Source of the DNA: Peptoniphilaceae bacterium
Lineage (GTDB): Bacteria; Bacillota; Clostridia; Tissierellales; Peptoniphilaceae
Direction: 5' to 3'
Assembly (NCBI GenBank): GCA_029983595.1
Contig: JASBZD010000002.1
Span: 1-46,620 of the forward strand
Length of the DNA: 46,620 nt
Below, in pieces: positions 8,264-16,316 of the stretch. Position 1 is the stretch's first letter. Each line of letters begins with the position of its first letter. A program made the translations under genes and the position numbers. The notes below the pieces were generated by a model. The model ran no database searches. It was not told where the DNA came from and saw only the letters and a program-made list of their open reading frames with translations.

Positions 8264-9608
8264 TATTTACACCATCTTTCGTTATTTTATATATATCTAT
8301 CTTATTAATCGAGGTAGCTTTCTTTACATCTTCTGTATCTTTATAAATTTTCTCAGTTTTTTTATAAAAACTACCATCATTTTCTATAAGCTCTTCAAGT
8401 GGGTTAAGATAATTTTTTTCACTATTATCTAGCCCATTTTTAGCTAAACTTACTAACTTTTTAGACCAATCTTTAAGGCTAAGACCCAAATACATAGCCT
8501 CTTGCCCATTTTTATACATCTCTTCTCTAGTAGAAATTATATCTTCTCTAGAAATATCTTTAAATTTATCATATAAGAAATTTAAATTCTCTTCATTATA
8601 TATTATTCCTTTTAAAAGTGCATAGGCTGCAAAGTTATAAGGATAAGTTACAGCATCTAAAACGCGAATCTCGATAAATTTTTTAGCTCTCACATCGGGA
8701 AATACCATAGTCATATAATGCTCTATCTCTTCTTTTAGATCTTCTAATGACTTGCCCTTACTTATTTCTCTTTCTAAAAGATCCCCAATTAAGTCTAGTG
8801 TAGGGTAAAATTCTCCATCTTTTAGCCCAAAAATCGCAGGGGTACTACATACATATTCTGCATATCCTCTATAAGAGTTATCTATAAATGCATTTCTAGC
8901 AAGTCCTGATCTCTCAGGATCAGTATTTTCCCATATCTTAGCTCTAATATTATGAATGGCAGGTTCTCCTTCAAAAAAGTAACCATTATCAAAAATTGAA
9001 TATAAAATATTAGTTATTCCATTAGCTACTACAAATTTTTTAATAAAGTCCTCTTCAGATAAAAAATCCATAGATAATTGTAAACCTGCAGTTCCCTTCA
9101 TCATATTATGGCCCATTAACCCAGAATTATCAAAATACTTCCACATAGAATCGTATCTCTTTTTAGGTAAAAGATTAAGCTCTTCTATTTTAGTAACTGG
9201 ATGATATGCAATAGCTAATATATCATATTGAAGTTTATCTAAAATAGGTAGAAGTATATTAAAAAACTCAATATATTTATCCTCTATTTCTTTAATATAC
9301 TCCTTAGGTTTATTTAAACTAAACTCAAACTGACCTCCCGGCTCGGTAGATATAGTTACCTCATCTTTTATAAGTCCAAGAATATGGTCTTTTTCATAAA
9401 TTGGCTCATAACCTTTTTTTATAAGCTCTTTAAAAATATACTCAATACCATATTCTTCATCATAGCTTACGCTTTTATAGTCACTTCTATGCACAATAAT
9501 ATGTTCCATTTCAGGACCGAGTTTTAAATTATTACTTTCTTTTTCGTTAGATTTTATATATTTTACTATTAAATCTATAGCATTTTTAAAATTTTGTGAT
9601 TTATCCAT
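8250..9608 (-). CDS. gshA: Glutamate-cysteine ligase, GCS2 type (left copy)
   Basis: This enzyme joins glutamate and cysteine to gamma-glutamylcysteine with ATP, the first step of glutathione-type thiol synthesis, in the cytosol. The 452-residue protein has LGPEMEHIIV near residue 30 and STEPGGQFEFS near residue 95, the two acidic active-site blocks of the plant/alphaproteobacterial GCS2 family, and GTAGLQLSMDF further on. AGAGGT lies before the ATG at 9608. It is the first gene of a tight operon with the ATP-grasp ligase (14-bp overlap) and the CDF exporter (abutting). It is not the GshF bifunctional enzyme common in streptococci; here the second ligase is a separate protein. Another member of the GCS2 superfamily such as an EgtA-like ligase is possible. 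Duplicate at 23795-25153. Confidence 0.87.
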   Translation of the reverse strand: MDKSQNFKNAIDLIVKYIKSNEKESNNLKLGPEMEHIIVHRSDYKSVSYDEEYGIEYIFKELIKKGYEPIYEKDHILGLIKDEVTISTEPGGQFEFSLNKPKEYIKEIEDKYIEFFNILLPILDKLQYDILAIAYHPVTKIEELNLLPKKRYDSMWKYFDNSGLMGHNMMKGTAGLQLSMDFLSEEDFIKKFVVANGITNILYSIFDNGYFFEGEPAIHNIRAKIWENTDPERSGLARNAFIDNSYRGYAEYVCSTPAIFGLKDGEFYPTLDLIGDLLEREISKGKSLEDLKEEIEHYMTMVFPDVRAKKFIEIRVLDAVTYPYNFAAYALLKGIIYNEENLNFLYDKFKDISREDIISTREEMYKNGQEAMYLGLSLKDWSKKLVSLAKNGLDNSEKNYLNPLEELIENDGSFYKKTEKIYKDTEDVKKATSINKIDIYKITKDGVNIVRR

Positions 9609-9728
9609 AGTCTTACCTCTATGTATCTATACCCAAAATATAGAAAAAGATTTCTTAATATTAGTTTAATTTTTATCATAAATTTTGACGATTATTTTAA
9701 TTTTTTATTAATTTTATTCATTTTGATG

Positions 9729-9756
9729 TTTACATTATTAAAGTATGTGGTATAAT
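9729..9756 (+). promoter_or_regulatory. Sigma-A-type promoter for the DUF2089 trio
   Basis: TTTACA (9729-9734), a 16-base spacer and a perfect TATAAT (9751-9756) precede the DUF2089 start by about 50 bases. The 200-bp gap 9609-9808 is divergent and must also hold the gshA promoter, which I could not place with confidence. Confidence 0.7.
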
Positions 9757-9808
9757 TTAATTAGAAATTGAAGATTCAATATAAATATTATTTCAAGGAG
9801 AGAGATTT

Positions 9809-10171
9809 ATGAAAGATTACTTAAATAGTTGTCCAGTTTGCGATGGGAAGTTATATATTACAGAATACTCATGCGATAACTGCGGAAGTACCATTAATGG
9901 ATTTTTCCCAGGCTCAAAATTCAGTAAATTATCTGAAGAAGATTTAAAATTTATCGAGATATTCGTTATGAATCGTGGAAGTATTAAGGAGATAGAAAAA
10001 GTTTTAGGAGTTTCATATCCTACTGTACGTAATCAGCTTGATAATGTAATTAAAGCACTAGGACATGCAGTCAACACAGAGACTTCTAGAGTAGAAATTT
10101 TAAAACTTTTAGATGATGGTGAGATTTCAGCTGAAGAAGCTAAAGAGATGTTAAATAACTTAGAGCTATAA
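9809..10171 (+). CDS. DUF2089 zinc-ribbon/HTH regulator (left copy)
   Basis: A 120-residue likely DNA-binding protein of the DUF2089 family. The N-terminus has CPVCDGKL and CDNCGS, four cysteines suited to one zinc. The middle (about 48-88) is a helix-turn-helix with RGSIKEIEKVLGVSYPTVRN. The C-terminus (about 93-120) is a short helical hairpin, ILKLLDDGEISAEEAKEML, seen again at the N-termini of the next two proteins. AAGGAGAG lies before the ATG. It is first in a three-gene plus-strand operon flanked on both sides by minus-strand genes, with its own promoter. The likely role is autoregulator of the trio, which is an inference from order and fold. Duplicate at 25354-25716. Confidence 0.85.
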   Translation: MKDYLNSCPVCDGKLYITEYSCDNCGSTINGFFPGSKFSKLSEEDLKFIEIFVMNRGSIKEIEKVLGVSYPTVRNQLDNVIKALGHAVNTETSRVEILKLLDDGEISAEEAKEMLNNLEL

Positions 10172-10193
10172 AATAGATTAATAGGAGATCAAA

Positions 10194-10484
10194 ATGAAAG
10201 AAGAAAGATTATTAATTTTACAAATGGTTAAAGAAGGTAAAATTTCAATAGATGAAGGTATGACTTTACTTGATTCACTAGAAAAAAGTAACGTATCTGA
10301 TGAAAATGATCTAGAAAAAAGATTTTCCTTATTTTTAGACGAAATAAAAAATGAATCAACAGATTTATACACTAAATTTACAGAAATGTTAAAAAATTTT
10401 GACTTTGAAGATATAAGATATACAGCCCAATCTACAATCGACGATATGAAAGACACGATTAAAGATGCTATAAATAGAATGTAG
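10194..10484 (+). CDS. Small SHOCT-like helical protein (left copy)
   Basis: A 96-residue soluble protein of unknown function. Residues 1-30 repeat the hairpin motif (ILQMVKEGKISIDEGMTLLD) found in both neighbours. The rest is acidic and amphipathic, with predicted helices ending in IDDMKDTIKDAINRM. There is no signal peptide, membrane segment or cysteine. TAGGAGAT precedes the ATG, and the gaps to its neighbours (22 and 12 bp) show an operon. It resembles the helical N-terminal part of YvlB-type proteins without their beta domain. It may pair with DUF2089 or DUF4097 partners through the shared hairpin. Duplicate at 25739-26029. Confidence 0.75.
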   Translation: MKEERLLILQMVKEGKISIDEGMTLLDSLEKSNVSDENDLEKRFSLFLDEIKNESTDLYTKFTEMLKNFDFEDIRYTAQSTIDDMKDTIKDAINRM

Positions 10485-10496
10485 GAGATGATTTAA

Positions 10497-11576
10497 ATGA
10501 CAGACGATAAAAAATTAATATTAAAAATGTTAAAAGAGGGAAAAATCACAGAAGAAGAAGCTATTATGCTACTTGATTCTATTCAATCAGGCCCTCGTAG
10601 AGATAGAAAAAATAACCAAAGCGAGTTTGAAACTAGTATATTAGATAAAATCGGAGAAAGCTTTGCAAAATTTTCTAAAAGCGCTTCAGATATGATAAAT
10701 AGCTTTGATTTTGATGATTTTGCGTTAAAATATAATTCTAATTATAAATCAAAATCAGAAACTGAAAGAGTAGTTTCAGCAGATAGCGCAGAAAAAGAAA
10801 ATATTGATTTAGAAATATCAAATAGAGATGGAAAAATCGAGATTTATACTTGGGATAACGATACTATCGAGGCACGCGCTAACGTAGTATATAATGATAA
10901 ATTCGTACCAGCTAGTTCTGATTTTATTAAAATAGAAGAAGAAGACGAAAAAATAATTATTAAACCAGATTTTGCTAAAAAGAACGAAAGATATTTTAAC
11001 CTTAATCTAACAGTAATTTTACCAAAAAAATTATTTAGATCTTTAAAAGTAAATTCAACTAACTCAAATATAATAATGAGAAATATTAAAGCTGAAGATC
11101 TTTTAATAAGTTCTACAAACTCTAGAATAAATATAAATGATATTAATGCTAAAACTGCTAGAATCGAATCTACTAACGCTAGAATATATTTAGAAGATAT
11201 TGAAGGCGAAAATTTAGAAATCGAAACTACTAATGGGAAAATAGATGTAGTTGATGTTTCGTCTAATAAGGTAAATGTAAAAACTACTAATGGAGCTATA
11301 AATATAAACACTGTAAAACCTGAAGTAGAATCTCTAGATTTAAAATCATTTAATGGAAATATTTCAGTAAACTTAGGTGAAATTACTAAACCTATAAAAG
11401 CTAAAGCGTCTACATTTATTAAAACTATAGACACAAATAACATATCTAATAGCTTATTTACTAACTATCTAACAGAAGATAATATGGTAATTGCTTTTAC
11501 AGATGGATATGACGAAAATGAAGATAGACTAGATATTAATGCTGATACACATATCGGTTCAGTAAATATAAAATAA
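10497..11576 (+). CDS. SHOCT-like plus DUF4097 beta-repeat protein, YvlB-like (left copy)
   Basis: A 359-residue protein. Residues 1-30 carry the hairpin motif (LILKMLKEGKITEEEAIMLL). A linker to about 95 follows, then a DUF4097-type putative adhesin/beta-helix domain built of short repeated strands: NSTNSNIIMRNI, SSTNSRININDI, ESTNARIYLEDI, TTNGKIDVVDV, TTNGAININTV. It has no signal peptide or membrane segment, so it is predicted cytosolic despite the adhesin name of the family. This matches Bacillus YvlB, linked there to envelope-stress operons. It is third in the operon, with AGGAGATG before the start. A strong bidirectional terminator follows. Duplicate at 26042-27121. Confidence 0.85.
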   Translation: MTDDKKLILKMLKEGKITEEEAIMLLDSIQSGPRRDRKNNQSEFETSILDKIGESFAKFSKSASDMINSFDFDDFALKYNSNYKSKSETERVVSADSAEKENIDLEISNRDGKIEIYTWDNDTIEARANVVYNDKFVPASSDFIKIEEEDEKIIIKPDFAKKNERYFNLNLTVILPKKLFRSLKVNSTNSNIIMRNIKAEDLLISSTNSRININDINAKTARIESTNARIYLEDIEGENLEIETTNGKIDVVDVSSNKVNVKTTNGAININTVKPEVESLDLKSFNGNISVNLGEITKPIKAKASTFIKTIDTNNISNSLFTNYLTEDNMVIAFTDGYDENEDRLDINADTHIGSVNIK

Positions 11577-11590
11577 AAATAAACATTAAA

Positions 11591-11627
11591 AAAGCATCTT
11601 GTGAGAATTTTACTCACTTGATGCTTT
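11591..11627. terminator. Bidirectional terminator between convergent genes
   Basis: AAAGCATC-TT-GTGAG (11591-11605) pairs with CTCAC-TT-GATGCTTT (11613-11627) around a 7-base loop, with an internal TT/TT bulge. T-rich tracts follow on the plus strand, and A-rich sequence on the other side gives T on the minus strand. It serves both the DUF4097 gene and the CAP-domain gene. Confidence 0.85.
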
Positions 11628-11634
11628 ATTTTTA

Positions 11635-12612
11635 TTAATCTTCACTAAATATAAAGCTAATATACACTTTTCCATTTATATCATCTCTAAATACGCCAAC
11701 TGCTCCATATTTAGAATCTTTATCTAGTAAATAATTATTATGCTCTTTGCTTGCTTGCCAATTTTCTAGTACTTTTTGTTGGTATAATGAATGGTAAGCT
11801 ACATAAGCGTTAAAATTATGCGATTGTAGAAGTTCTCCATATGATGTAAGAGGAGCTAATCTGTCATTAGCTCCTTCATGAGATAATGCACCATAGGTAG
11901 ATACATAATAAGTCTGTTCTTTAGCTCTAGCTTCAGCTAAGGCTTCTATATCATCTCTTGTAGAAAGCGCATTTAAACCATTTGCTAATCTATATTTATT
12001 TATCTCATCTAATATCTGTTTACCATGTTGCTCTGTGATATCAAGACCTTTTATCTTAAAACCATTATCTAGTGTATATTCTTTCACAGCTGTGTTAATT
12101 TTAGTTTTATCTAACTCTTTAACAGTTCTGTCTATTAAAACAGTTTTAGAACTCTGATCCCAATCTACTGAAAGTCCCATATATTCAGAAACATATCTAA
12201 TCGGCACATAAGTTCTATCACCATAAGCAAAAGTATAGGCATCTGATACTAGTTCCGTCATTTTACCATTTTCACTCATTCTAACTATGTTTGAACCAAG
12301 TGTGAAAATCAGACTTCTATTACCTTGTTTTACAATAGCTAGATCTCTATCATTTGATTTTTCATAAGTTACTTCATATCCTAATTTTTCTGATACAAAT
12401 CTTAATGGCAACATAATTCTGTCAAATCTAGTATCCGCAAACGCACGACCCATATCTGATGGGATATTTTGGATATTTCCGTCGATAGATATTTTGATTT
12501 CGTCATTTGATATAAACTCCGGAAGCGAGCCTACTTCTACTGCACTAGCTATATTATTTATAGAAAAAGCTAGCGTCATGGAAAGAAAAACAGTTAAAAT
12601 TTTCTTTTTCAT
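11635..12612 (-). CDS. Secreted stalk-domain and CAP-domain protein (left copy)
   Basis: A 325-residue exported protein. A signal peptide (1-24) ends in IASA. Residues about 40-165 form a copper-amine-oxidase-N-like stalk domain with the paired motifs MLPLRFVSEKLGYEV and YVPIRYVSEYMGLSV. Residues about 195-325 form a CAP/SCP (PR-1-like) domain with ILDEINKYRLANGLNAL, LSHEG and KEHNNYLLD. The stalk domain is common on clostridial surface proteins. The CAP domain's biochemical role in bacteria is largely unknown. AGGAGATATAAT precedes the ATG. A perfect 12-bp palindrome CTCAAATTTGAG (12676-12687) lies between it and ppaC. Duplicate at 27180-28157. Confidence 0.88.
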   Translation of the reverse strand: MKKKILTVFLSMTLAFSINNIASAVEVGSLPEFISNDEIKISIDGNIQNIPSDMGRAFADTRFDRIMLPLRFVSEKLGYEVTYEKSNDRDLAIVKQGNRSLIFTLGSNIVRMSENGKMTELVSDAYTFAYGDRTYVPIRYVSEYMGLSVDWDQSSKTVLIDRTVKELDKTKINTAVKEYTLDNGFKIKGLDITEQHGKQILDEINKYRLANGLNALSTRDDIEALAEARAKEQTYYVSTYGALSHEGANDRLAPLTSYGELLQSHNFNAYVAYHSLYQQKVLENWQASKEHNNYLLDKDSKYGAVGVFRDDINGKVYISFIFSED

Positions 12613-12692
12613 TTTATATTATATCTCCTAAATATTTATATATTAAATTTTACCAAAATTTTAGATTTAAACCATCTCAAATTTGAGTCATT

Positions 12693-14345
12693 TTAATTTT
12701 TCGCTTCATTTATAGCGTCAGTTATAGTAGGAACTACCTGTTTTTTACGTGATAGTACACCTTTTGCTGTAAATTTACCATCTTTTATCTCTGAGTTAAA
12801 AGCTCTGGCTATCTGTTCTTTATATTTTCCAGTAATTATAATTTCTGAAGTTTCCTTAATTATATCGGTAAGAACTAGAACAAATGTCGAAATTTTATTC
12901 TTACTAGTTTCTGACTCCATCTCTTTAACTAAATCATCTTGAATCGAGCTAATCGACTCTAGATCCATCGTAAAAACTTGTGCAATTCTCACATTTTCAG
13001 ACTCTATCTCAAAAGATTTTACATCACCAGTTAGAAGGTCCTCTGCACTTTTTCCATCAAGGCTAGTACCTGCTTTAAACATCTCTACAGAATATGAATC
13101 TTTATCTATTCCAGCAATTTTTGCCATAATATCTAATATTCTAGCATCTTCAGCAGTCGTTGTAGGACTAGATAATAGTAATGTATCAGAAATTATAGCA
13201 CTAGCTAAAATACCAGCTATTTGACGAGATGGTCTAATCCCCTGTTCTAGATACATTGACGACACAATAGTAGCAGTTGAGCCAACTGGCATATTTCTAA
13301 AAAACACTGGTTGATTTGTTGCAATGTTGGCCACTCTGTGATGATCAATAATCTCTATAATCTCTGCATACTCGATATCTTCTACCGCCTGATTTCGCTC
13401 ATTATGATCTACCATAATAAGTGGTTTTTTTTCACTAGTTATAAGATGATATCTAGCAATAGAACCTACCACCTTTTTATTATTATCTACTACTGGATAG
13501 GCTCTATATCTAGTTTTTGTCATAATATCTTTTATCTCATCTATATAATCATTTTGATTAAAAAATATAAGATCATCAGATTTCATAACATAGCTAATCG
13601 GTAGAGAAAGTGGTAAAAGTCTGGCGGCCAAAAAGCTGTCTAATTTAGTCGATAAAATAGTTACATCATTCTCTTTTGCTAGTTTTAAAACTTCATCAGA
13701 CACTAAAGCCCCCATCGTAACAATTAAAATAGAAACTTTTCTCTCAATAGCCTTTTTCTGTGATTCTTCTCGCCCAGCAACTATTACAATATCATCTTTA
13801 GAGATTGTATCATCTATATCGTTGGGATCAGCTGCAAAAACTCTCATCCTACCAGATAATTCTCTATGATTTTCTGGTTTAAAAACTTCCTTAGCACGCA
13901 AAACTTCCTCAATATTAATTAAAGGGGTTTCTGCTCGTCCTAAAATAGAGTCATCCCAAATATCTAGATATGCATTAGTAAGGTTAGATAAAGTAACTAC
14001 CCCGATAAGTTTTTCTTCTTCATCTACTATCTGAAGATTCTGTGCATTATGCTCTTTTATTAGTTCTAGCGCCTTATATAGAGAAATATCTTTAGAAACT
14101 ATATTAGCTCTATCAATATCAATATCTAAAATTTGAGGCTTCATTGTAGTTTTTAAAATAGGAGGATTTATATCGAAGTAGTCTAGAATAAACTGAGTTT
14201 CGCGATTTATATCTCCTATCCTAATTGGCACGGCATTATATTCACCCATTAAATTTTTAAGCTCTGCATAAGCTATTGCAGAGCAAATTGAGTCAGAGTC
14301 TGGATTTCTATGACCTGACACATAAACTGTTTTTTTATTTTCCAT
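12693..14345 (-). CDS. ppaC: Manganese-dependent inorganic pyrophosphatase with CBS and DRTGG domains (left copy)
   Basis: A family II pyrophosphatase that hydrolyses pyrophosphate to phosphate in the cytosol. The 550-residue protein is the long, nucleotide-regulated form. It has a DHH half with GHRNPDSDS (metal ligands His12, Asp16, Asp18), CBS1 (about 72-125), DRTGG (about 135-245) and CBS2 (about 250-305). The DHH domain continues with MVDHNE (Asp313) and DHH at 334-336, and a DHHA2 domain has SRKKQ near 533. Characterised clostridial enzymes of this build are inhibited by AMP/ADP and activated by ATP or diadenosine polyphosphates through the CBS pair. It lies 6 bp after ansA in the rnr-smpB-ansA-ppaC order. 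In this left copy transcription would come from the ribU'-smpB promoter region. Duplicate at 28238-29890. Confidence 0.93.
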   Translation of the reverse strand: MENKKTVYVSGHRNPDSDSICSAIAYAELKNLMGEYNAVPIRIGDINRETQFILDYFDINPPILKTTMKPQILDIDIDRANIVSKDISLYKALELIKEHNAQNLQIVDEEEKLIGVVTLSNLTNAYLDIWDDSILGRAETPLINIEEVLRAKEVFKPENHRELSGRMRVFAADPNDIDDTISKDDIVIVAGREESQKKAIERKVSILIVTMGALVSDEVLKLAKENDVTILSTKLDSFLAARLLPLSLPISYVMKSDDLIFFNQNDYIDEIKDIMTKTRYRAYPVVDNNKKVVGSIARYHLITSEKKPLIMVDHNERNQAVEDIEYAEIIEIIDHHRVANIATNQPVFFRNMPVGSTATIVSSMYLEQGIRPSRQIAGILASAIISDTLLLSSPTTTAEDARILDIMAKIAGIDKDSYSVEMFKAGTSLDGKSAEDLLTGDVKSFEIESENVRIAQVFTMDLESISSIQDDLVKEMESETSKNKISTFVLVLTDIIKETSEIIITGKYKEQIARAFNSEIKDGKFTAKGVLSRKKQVVPTITDAINEAKN

Positions 14346-14351
14346 AATACC

Positions 14352-15377
14352 CTATTTTACTTTTTCAAAAAATACACTATCATCTAAAAACTTATATAAT
14401 TCTTCTTTATTAAATGTTTTTAGTCCAAGCTGTAATTTTACATAAGTATTCTCTACTGAATTGTCATAGACTATTTTTAAATTATCTACTTTAACTAAGT
14501 TTTCAGAAGATTCATAAATTTCTTCGCTAGAGCTTACCTCAGTTATAAAAGCTGGAATATTTAGCTCTTCAGCACGTTTAAAAAGAGTGTTTATCGAAAA
14601 TTCTGGCTCACTATCATCAGTATTTACAGTACCAGAGTGATAAGTTTCTACTACTACCGCATCATAAGAGTCTAGATCGATTTTTTCATAATTTAACCCA
14701 ACATAAGAGTAAAGCTTCAAAATATTAGGCTCTTCTATTTTATCAATATCAAATTTATAGTTAGATTTTTTTGAAAAATCAACACCGTCAAAAACCTCAA
14801 CCTTATTATTCTCTACTCTTCCATAAATATGACCTCTATAGCTATCATATCCATCTCTAATCTGATCCATCTGTTTCATTCTAGAGCCTAGGTGGATTTC
14901 TACATCTTTAAGATCAATAGCATTCTTTTTATAAACTACAAAAGTCCCTCTAACTCCCTCAGTAAATATTAGATCTATTGCACCTAAAAAGTTTACTCGA
15001 CCATTAGATTTTTCCATAGTTATAGGGTGATTAGCTCCAACTACTACTATTGGAGTATCAATATCGTTAAAATATAAAGATAATAAATTAGAAGTAAAAG
15101 CCATAGTATCTGTACCATGAGTTACAATAACTCCAGCATACTTGCTAAGATCTTTAGACTCAATCGCTTTTATAATTTTTCGTTGTTTATCAAAAGTCAT
15201 ATTTTCAGATAAAGTAAAAATAGGTCTTTCAATCTCAAACTCGAATCCATATTTTTCCTTTTTTTCGAGTACTTCCTTATACTCATAGATTCCAGATTTT
15301 TTAGCTAGACTTCTCACACCATCTGAAGATTCAGTCGCAAATGTACCACCAGTTTCCATTACTAATACTTTTTTCAT
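14352..15377 (-). CDS. ansA: Type I L-asparaginase (left copy)
   Basis: This enzyme hydrolyses asparagine to aspartate and ammonia. The 341-residue protein has no signal peptide, so it is cytosolic. Active-site blocks are METGGTFATES (residues 7-17) and VTHGTDTMAFTS. The start is placed at the ATG at 15377, preceded by GAAGGAG; a GTG two codons earlier lies inside the ribosome binding site. It sits between smpB and ppaC with gaps of 18 and 6 bp, so it should be co-transcribed with them. In this copy the upstream gene is the ribU'-smpB fusion, so expression may depend on the FMN riboswitch at 16317-16434. Duplicate at 29897-30922. Confidence 0.92.
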   Translation of the reverse strand: MKKVLVMETGGTFATESSDGVRSLAKKSGIYEYKEVLEKKEKYGFEFEIERPIFTLSENMTFDKQRKIIKAIESKDLSKYAGVIVTHGTDTMAFTSNLLSLYFNDIDTPIVVVGANHPITMEKSNGRVNFLGAIDLIFTEGVRGTFVVYKKNAIDLKDVEIHLGSRMKQMDQIRDGYDSYRGHIYGRVENNKVEVFDGVDFSKKSNYKFDIDKIEEPNILKLYSYVGLNYEKIDLDSYDAVVVETYHSGTVNTDDSEPEFSINTLFKRAEELNIPAFITEVSSSEEIYESSENLVKVDNLKIVYDNSVENTYVKLQLGLKTFNKEELYKFLDDSVFFEKVK

Positions 15378-15395
15378 AAACACTCCTTCTTTCTA

Positions 15396-16238
15396 TTAAT
15401 AATAATTTTTCATAGCTTTATCAATTTTGCGTTTAGTCTCACGCTCTCTTATAGCGTCTCTCTTATCATGTAATTTTTTACCACGAGCAAGCGCAATCTG
15501 AACTTTTACCATACCGCGATTAAGGTATAATTTTAAAGGAATAACAGTAAGTCCCTGTTTTTTTATCTCCTCATCAATTTTTCTAATTTGTTTTTTATGA
15601 AGTAATAGCCTTCTTGATCGAAGTGGATCTACATTAAATCTATTTCCCTCTTCATATGGAGAAATATGCATACTCTCTATAAAAGCCTCCCCATGTCTAA
15701 TCGATATATACGCATCTTGTAGATTAGCAGAGCCTTTTCTTATAGATTTTACTTCAGTCCCCTTAAGCTCAATACCTGCTTCATAAGTTTCTTCTATAGT
15801 ATATTCATGTCTTGCTTTTCTATTAGTTACTAAATCGCTGCTTTCTTTTTTTGCTACCAATATAGCTAAAACCCCGACAACTAGACCAATTAAAGCATTT
15901 TTCATTCCCTTATCTTTTCTATATATAAGACTTGAAACTATTACAAATGTAGAGCCTACTATAAAGTTAGATAAATTTCCCACGCCAGCAGTCATAGTCG
16001 TTGGAAGATCTAGAAGATTTTTAAGAAATTGAACTAGAACCCCAAACCCTGGACCCATCGCAAATCCCGCTACTAAAGCCGGAACATCTGAAATATCCAC
16101 AGTCATAAAAGGCGGCGCTACAAATGCTATAGGAAATTTTATCTTCATAAGTAAAAAAGAAATCGCCCCAAGAACTGCAATCCTCACTAAATCTCTAGTA
16201 GTAGATTTAGATTTTGTATTAATCTTTGTGTCAAACAT
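15396..16238 (-). CDS. RibU'-SmpB in-frame chimera created at the duplication junction
   Basis: One 280-codon frame starts at the normal ribU ATG (16238, after GGAGG). It runs through the first 125 RibU residues (four membrane segments and the start of the fifth, ending GLVVGVLA), adds Ile across the junction, and continues as LVAKKESS into the entire SmpB sequence to its normal stop. All SmpB residues from the native start onward are present, including the tmRNA-binding core and basic C-terminal tail (DKRDAIRERETKRKIDKAM). RibU is truncated and should not transport. If made as one protein, SmpB would be tethered to the membrane. The native smpB TTG (15860-15858) survives, with GGGG 11 bases before it, so internal initiation could still give free SmpB. 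An intact smpB exists at 30941-31405. It could be an assembly artefact. Confidence 0.8.
   Translation of the reverse strand: MFDTKINTKSKSTTRDLVRIAVLGAISFLLMKIKFPIAFVAPPFMTVDISDVPALVAGFAMGPGFGVLVQFLKNLLDLPTTMTAGVGNLSNFIVGSTFVIVSSLIYRKDKGMKNALIGLVVGVLAILVAKKESSDLVTNRKARHEYTIEETYEAGIELKGTEVKSIRKGSANLQDAYISIRHGEAFIESMHISPYEEGNRFNVDPLRSRRLLLHKKQIRKIDEEIKKQGLTVIPLKLYLNRGMVKVQIALARGKKLHDKRDAIRERETKRKIDKAMKNYY
15862..15864. other. Duplication junction with ATA microhomology
   Basis: The junction reads ACCAATAGCTAAAACCCC-like: left of ATA it matches smpB (ACCAATATA at 31401-31409), right of it ribU (ATAGCTAAAACCCC at 317-330). The exact shared bases are ATA. Around it the parents are also similar (ATATCTAAACCC versus ATAGCTAAAACCCC), giving an imperfect homology of about a dozen bases. 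This fits replication slippage or microhomology-mediated joining. Confidence 0.85.
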
Positions 16239-16265
16239 TCTAACCTCCGATAATTTTTCGGGCAT

Positions 16266-16295
16266 AAAAAAATGCCTAATATTTTATCTCAGGCA
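16266..16295 (-). terminator. FMN-riboswitch attenuator before the ribU'-smpB fusion
   Basis: Identical to 721-750: TGCCTGA/TTAGGCA stem and seven T on the minus strand. Here it would control read-through into ribU'-smpB and then ansA and ppaC. Confidence 0.85.
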
Positions 16296-16316
16296 AAAGA
16301 AAGGTTTATAAAACAT

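Larger units (their letters stand above)
317..15864. repeat. 15.5-kb direct tandem duplication, left copy
   Basis: Bases 317-15864 recur at 15862-31409 with a fixed offset of 15,545. The unit starts inside ribU and ends at the smpB start codon region. Every gene, terminator and intergenic stretch I compared is the same in both copies. Left of 317 the sequence is unique ribU 3' end. No insertion sequence, inverted repeat or integrase borders the unit. Confidence 0.95.

Noticed and set aside
10844..11443. Minus-strand 199-codon frame inside the DUF4097 gene
   Set aside because: Shadow of a repeat-rich coding strand; the hydrophobic composition comes from reading AT-rich codons backwards, and there is no start signal.
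12676..12687. CTCAAATTTGAG palindrome as terminator of ppaC
   Set aside because: Six-base arms with no loop and no T run on the minus strand; an operator is possible but unsupported, so it is mentioned only with the CAP gene.
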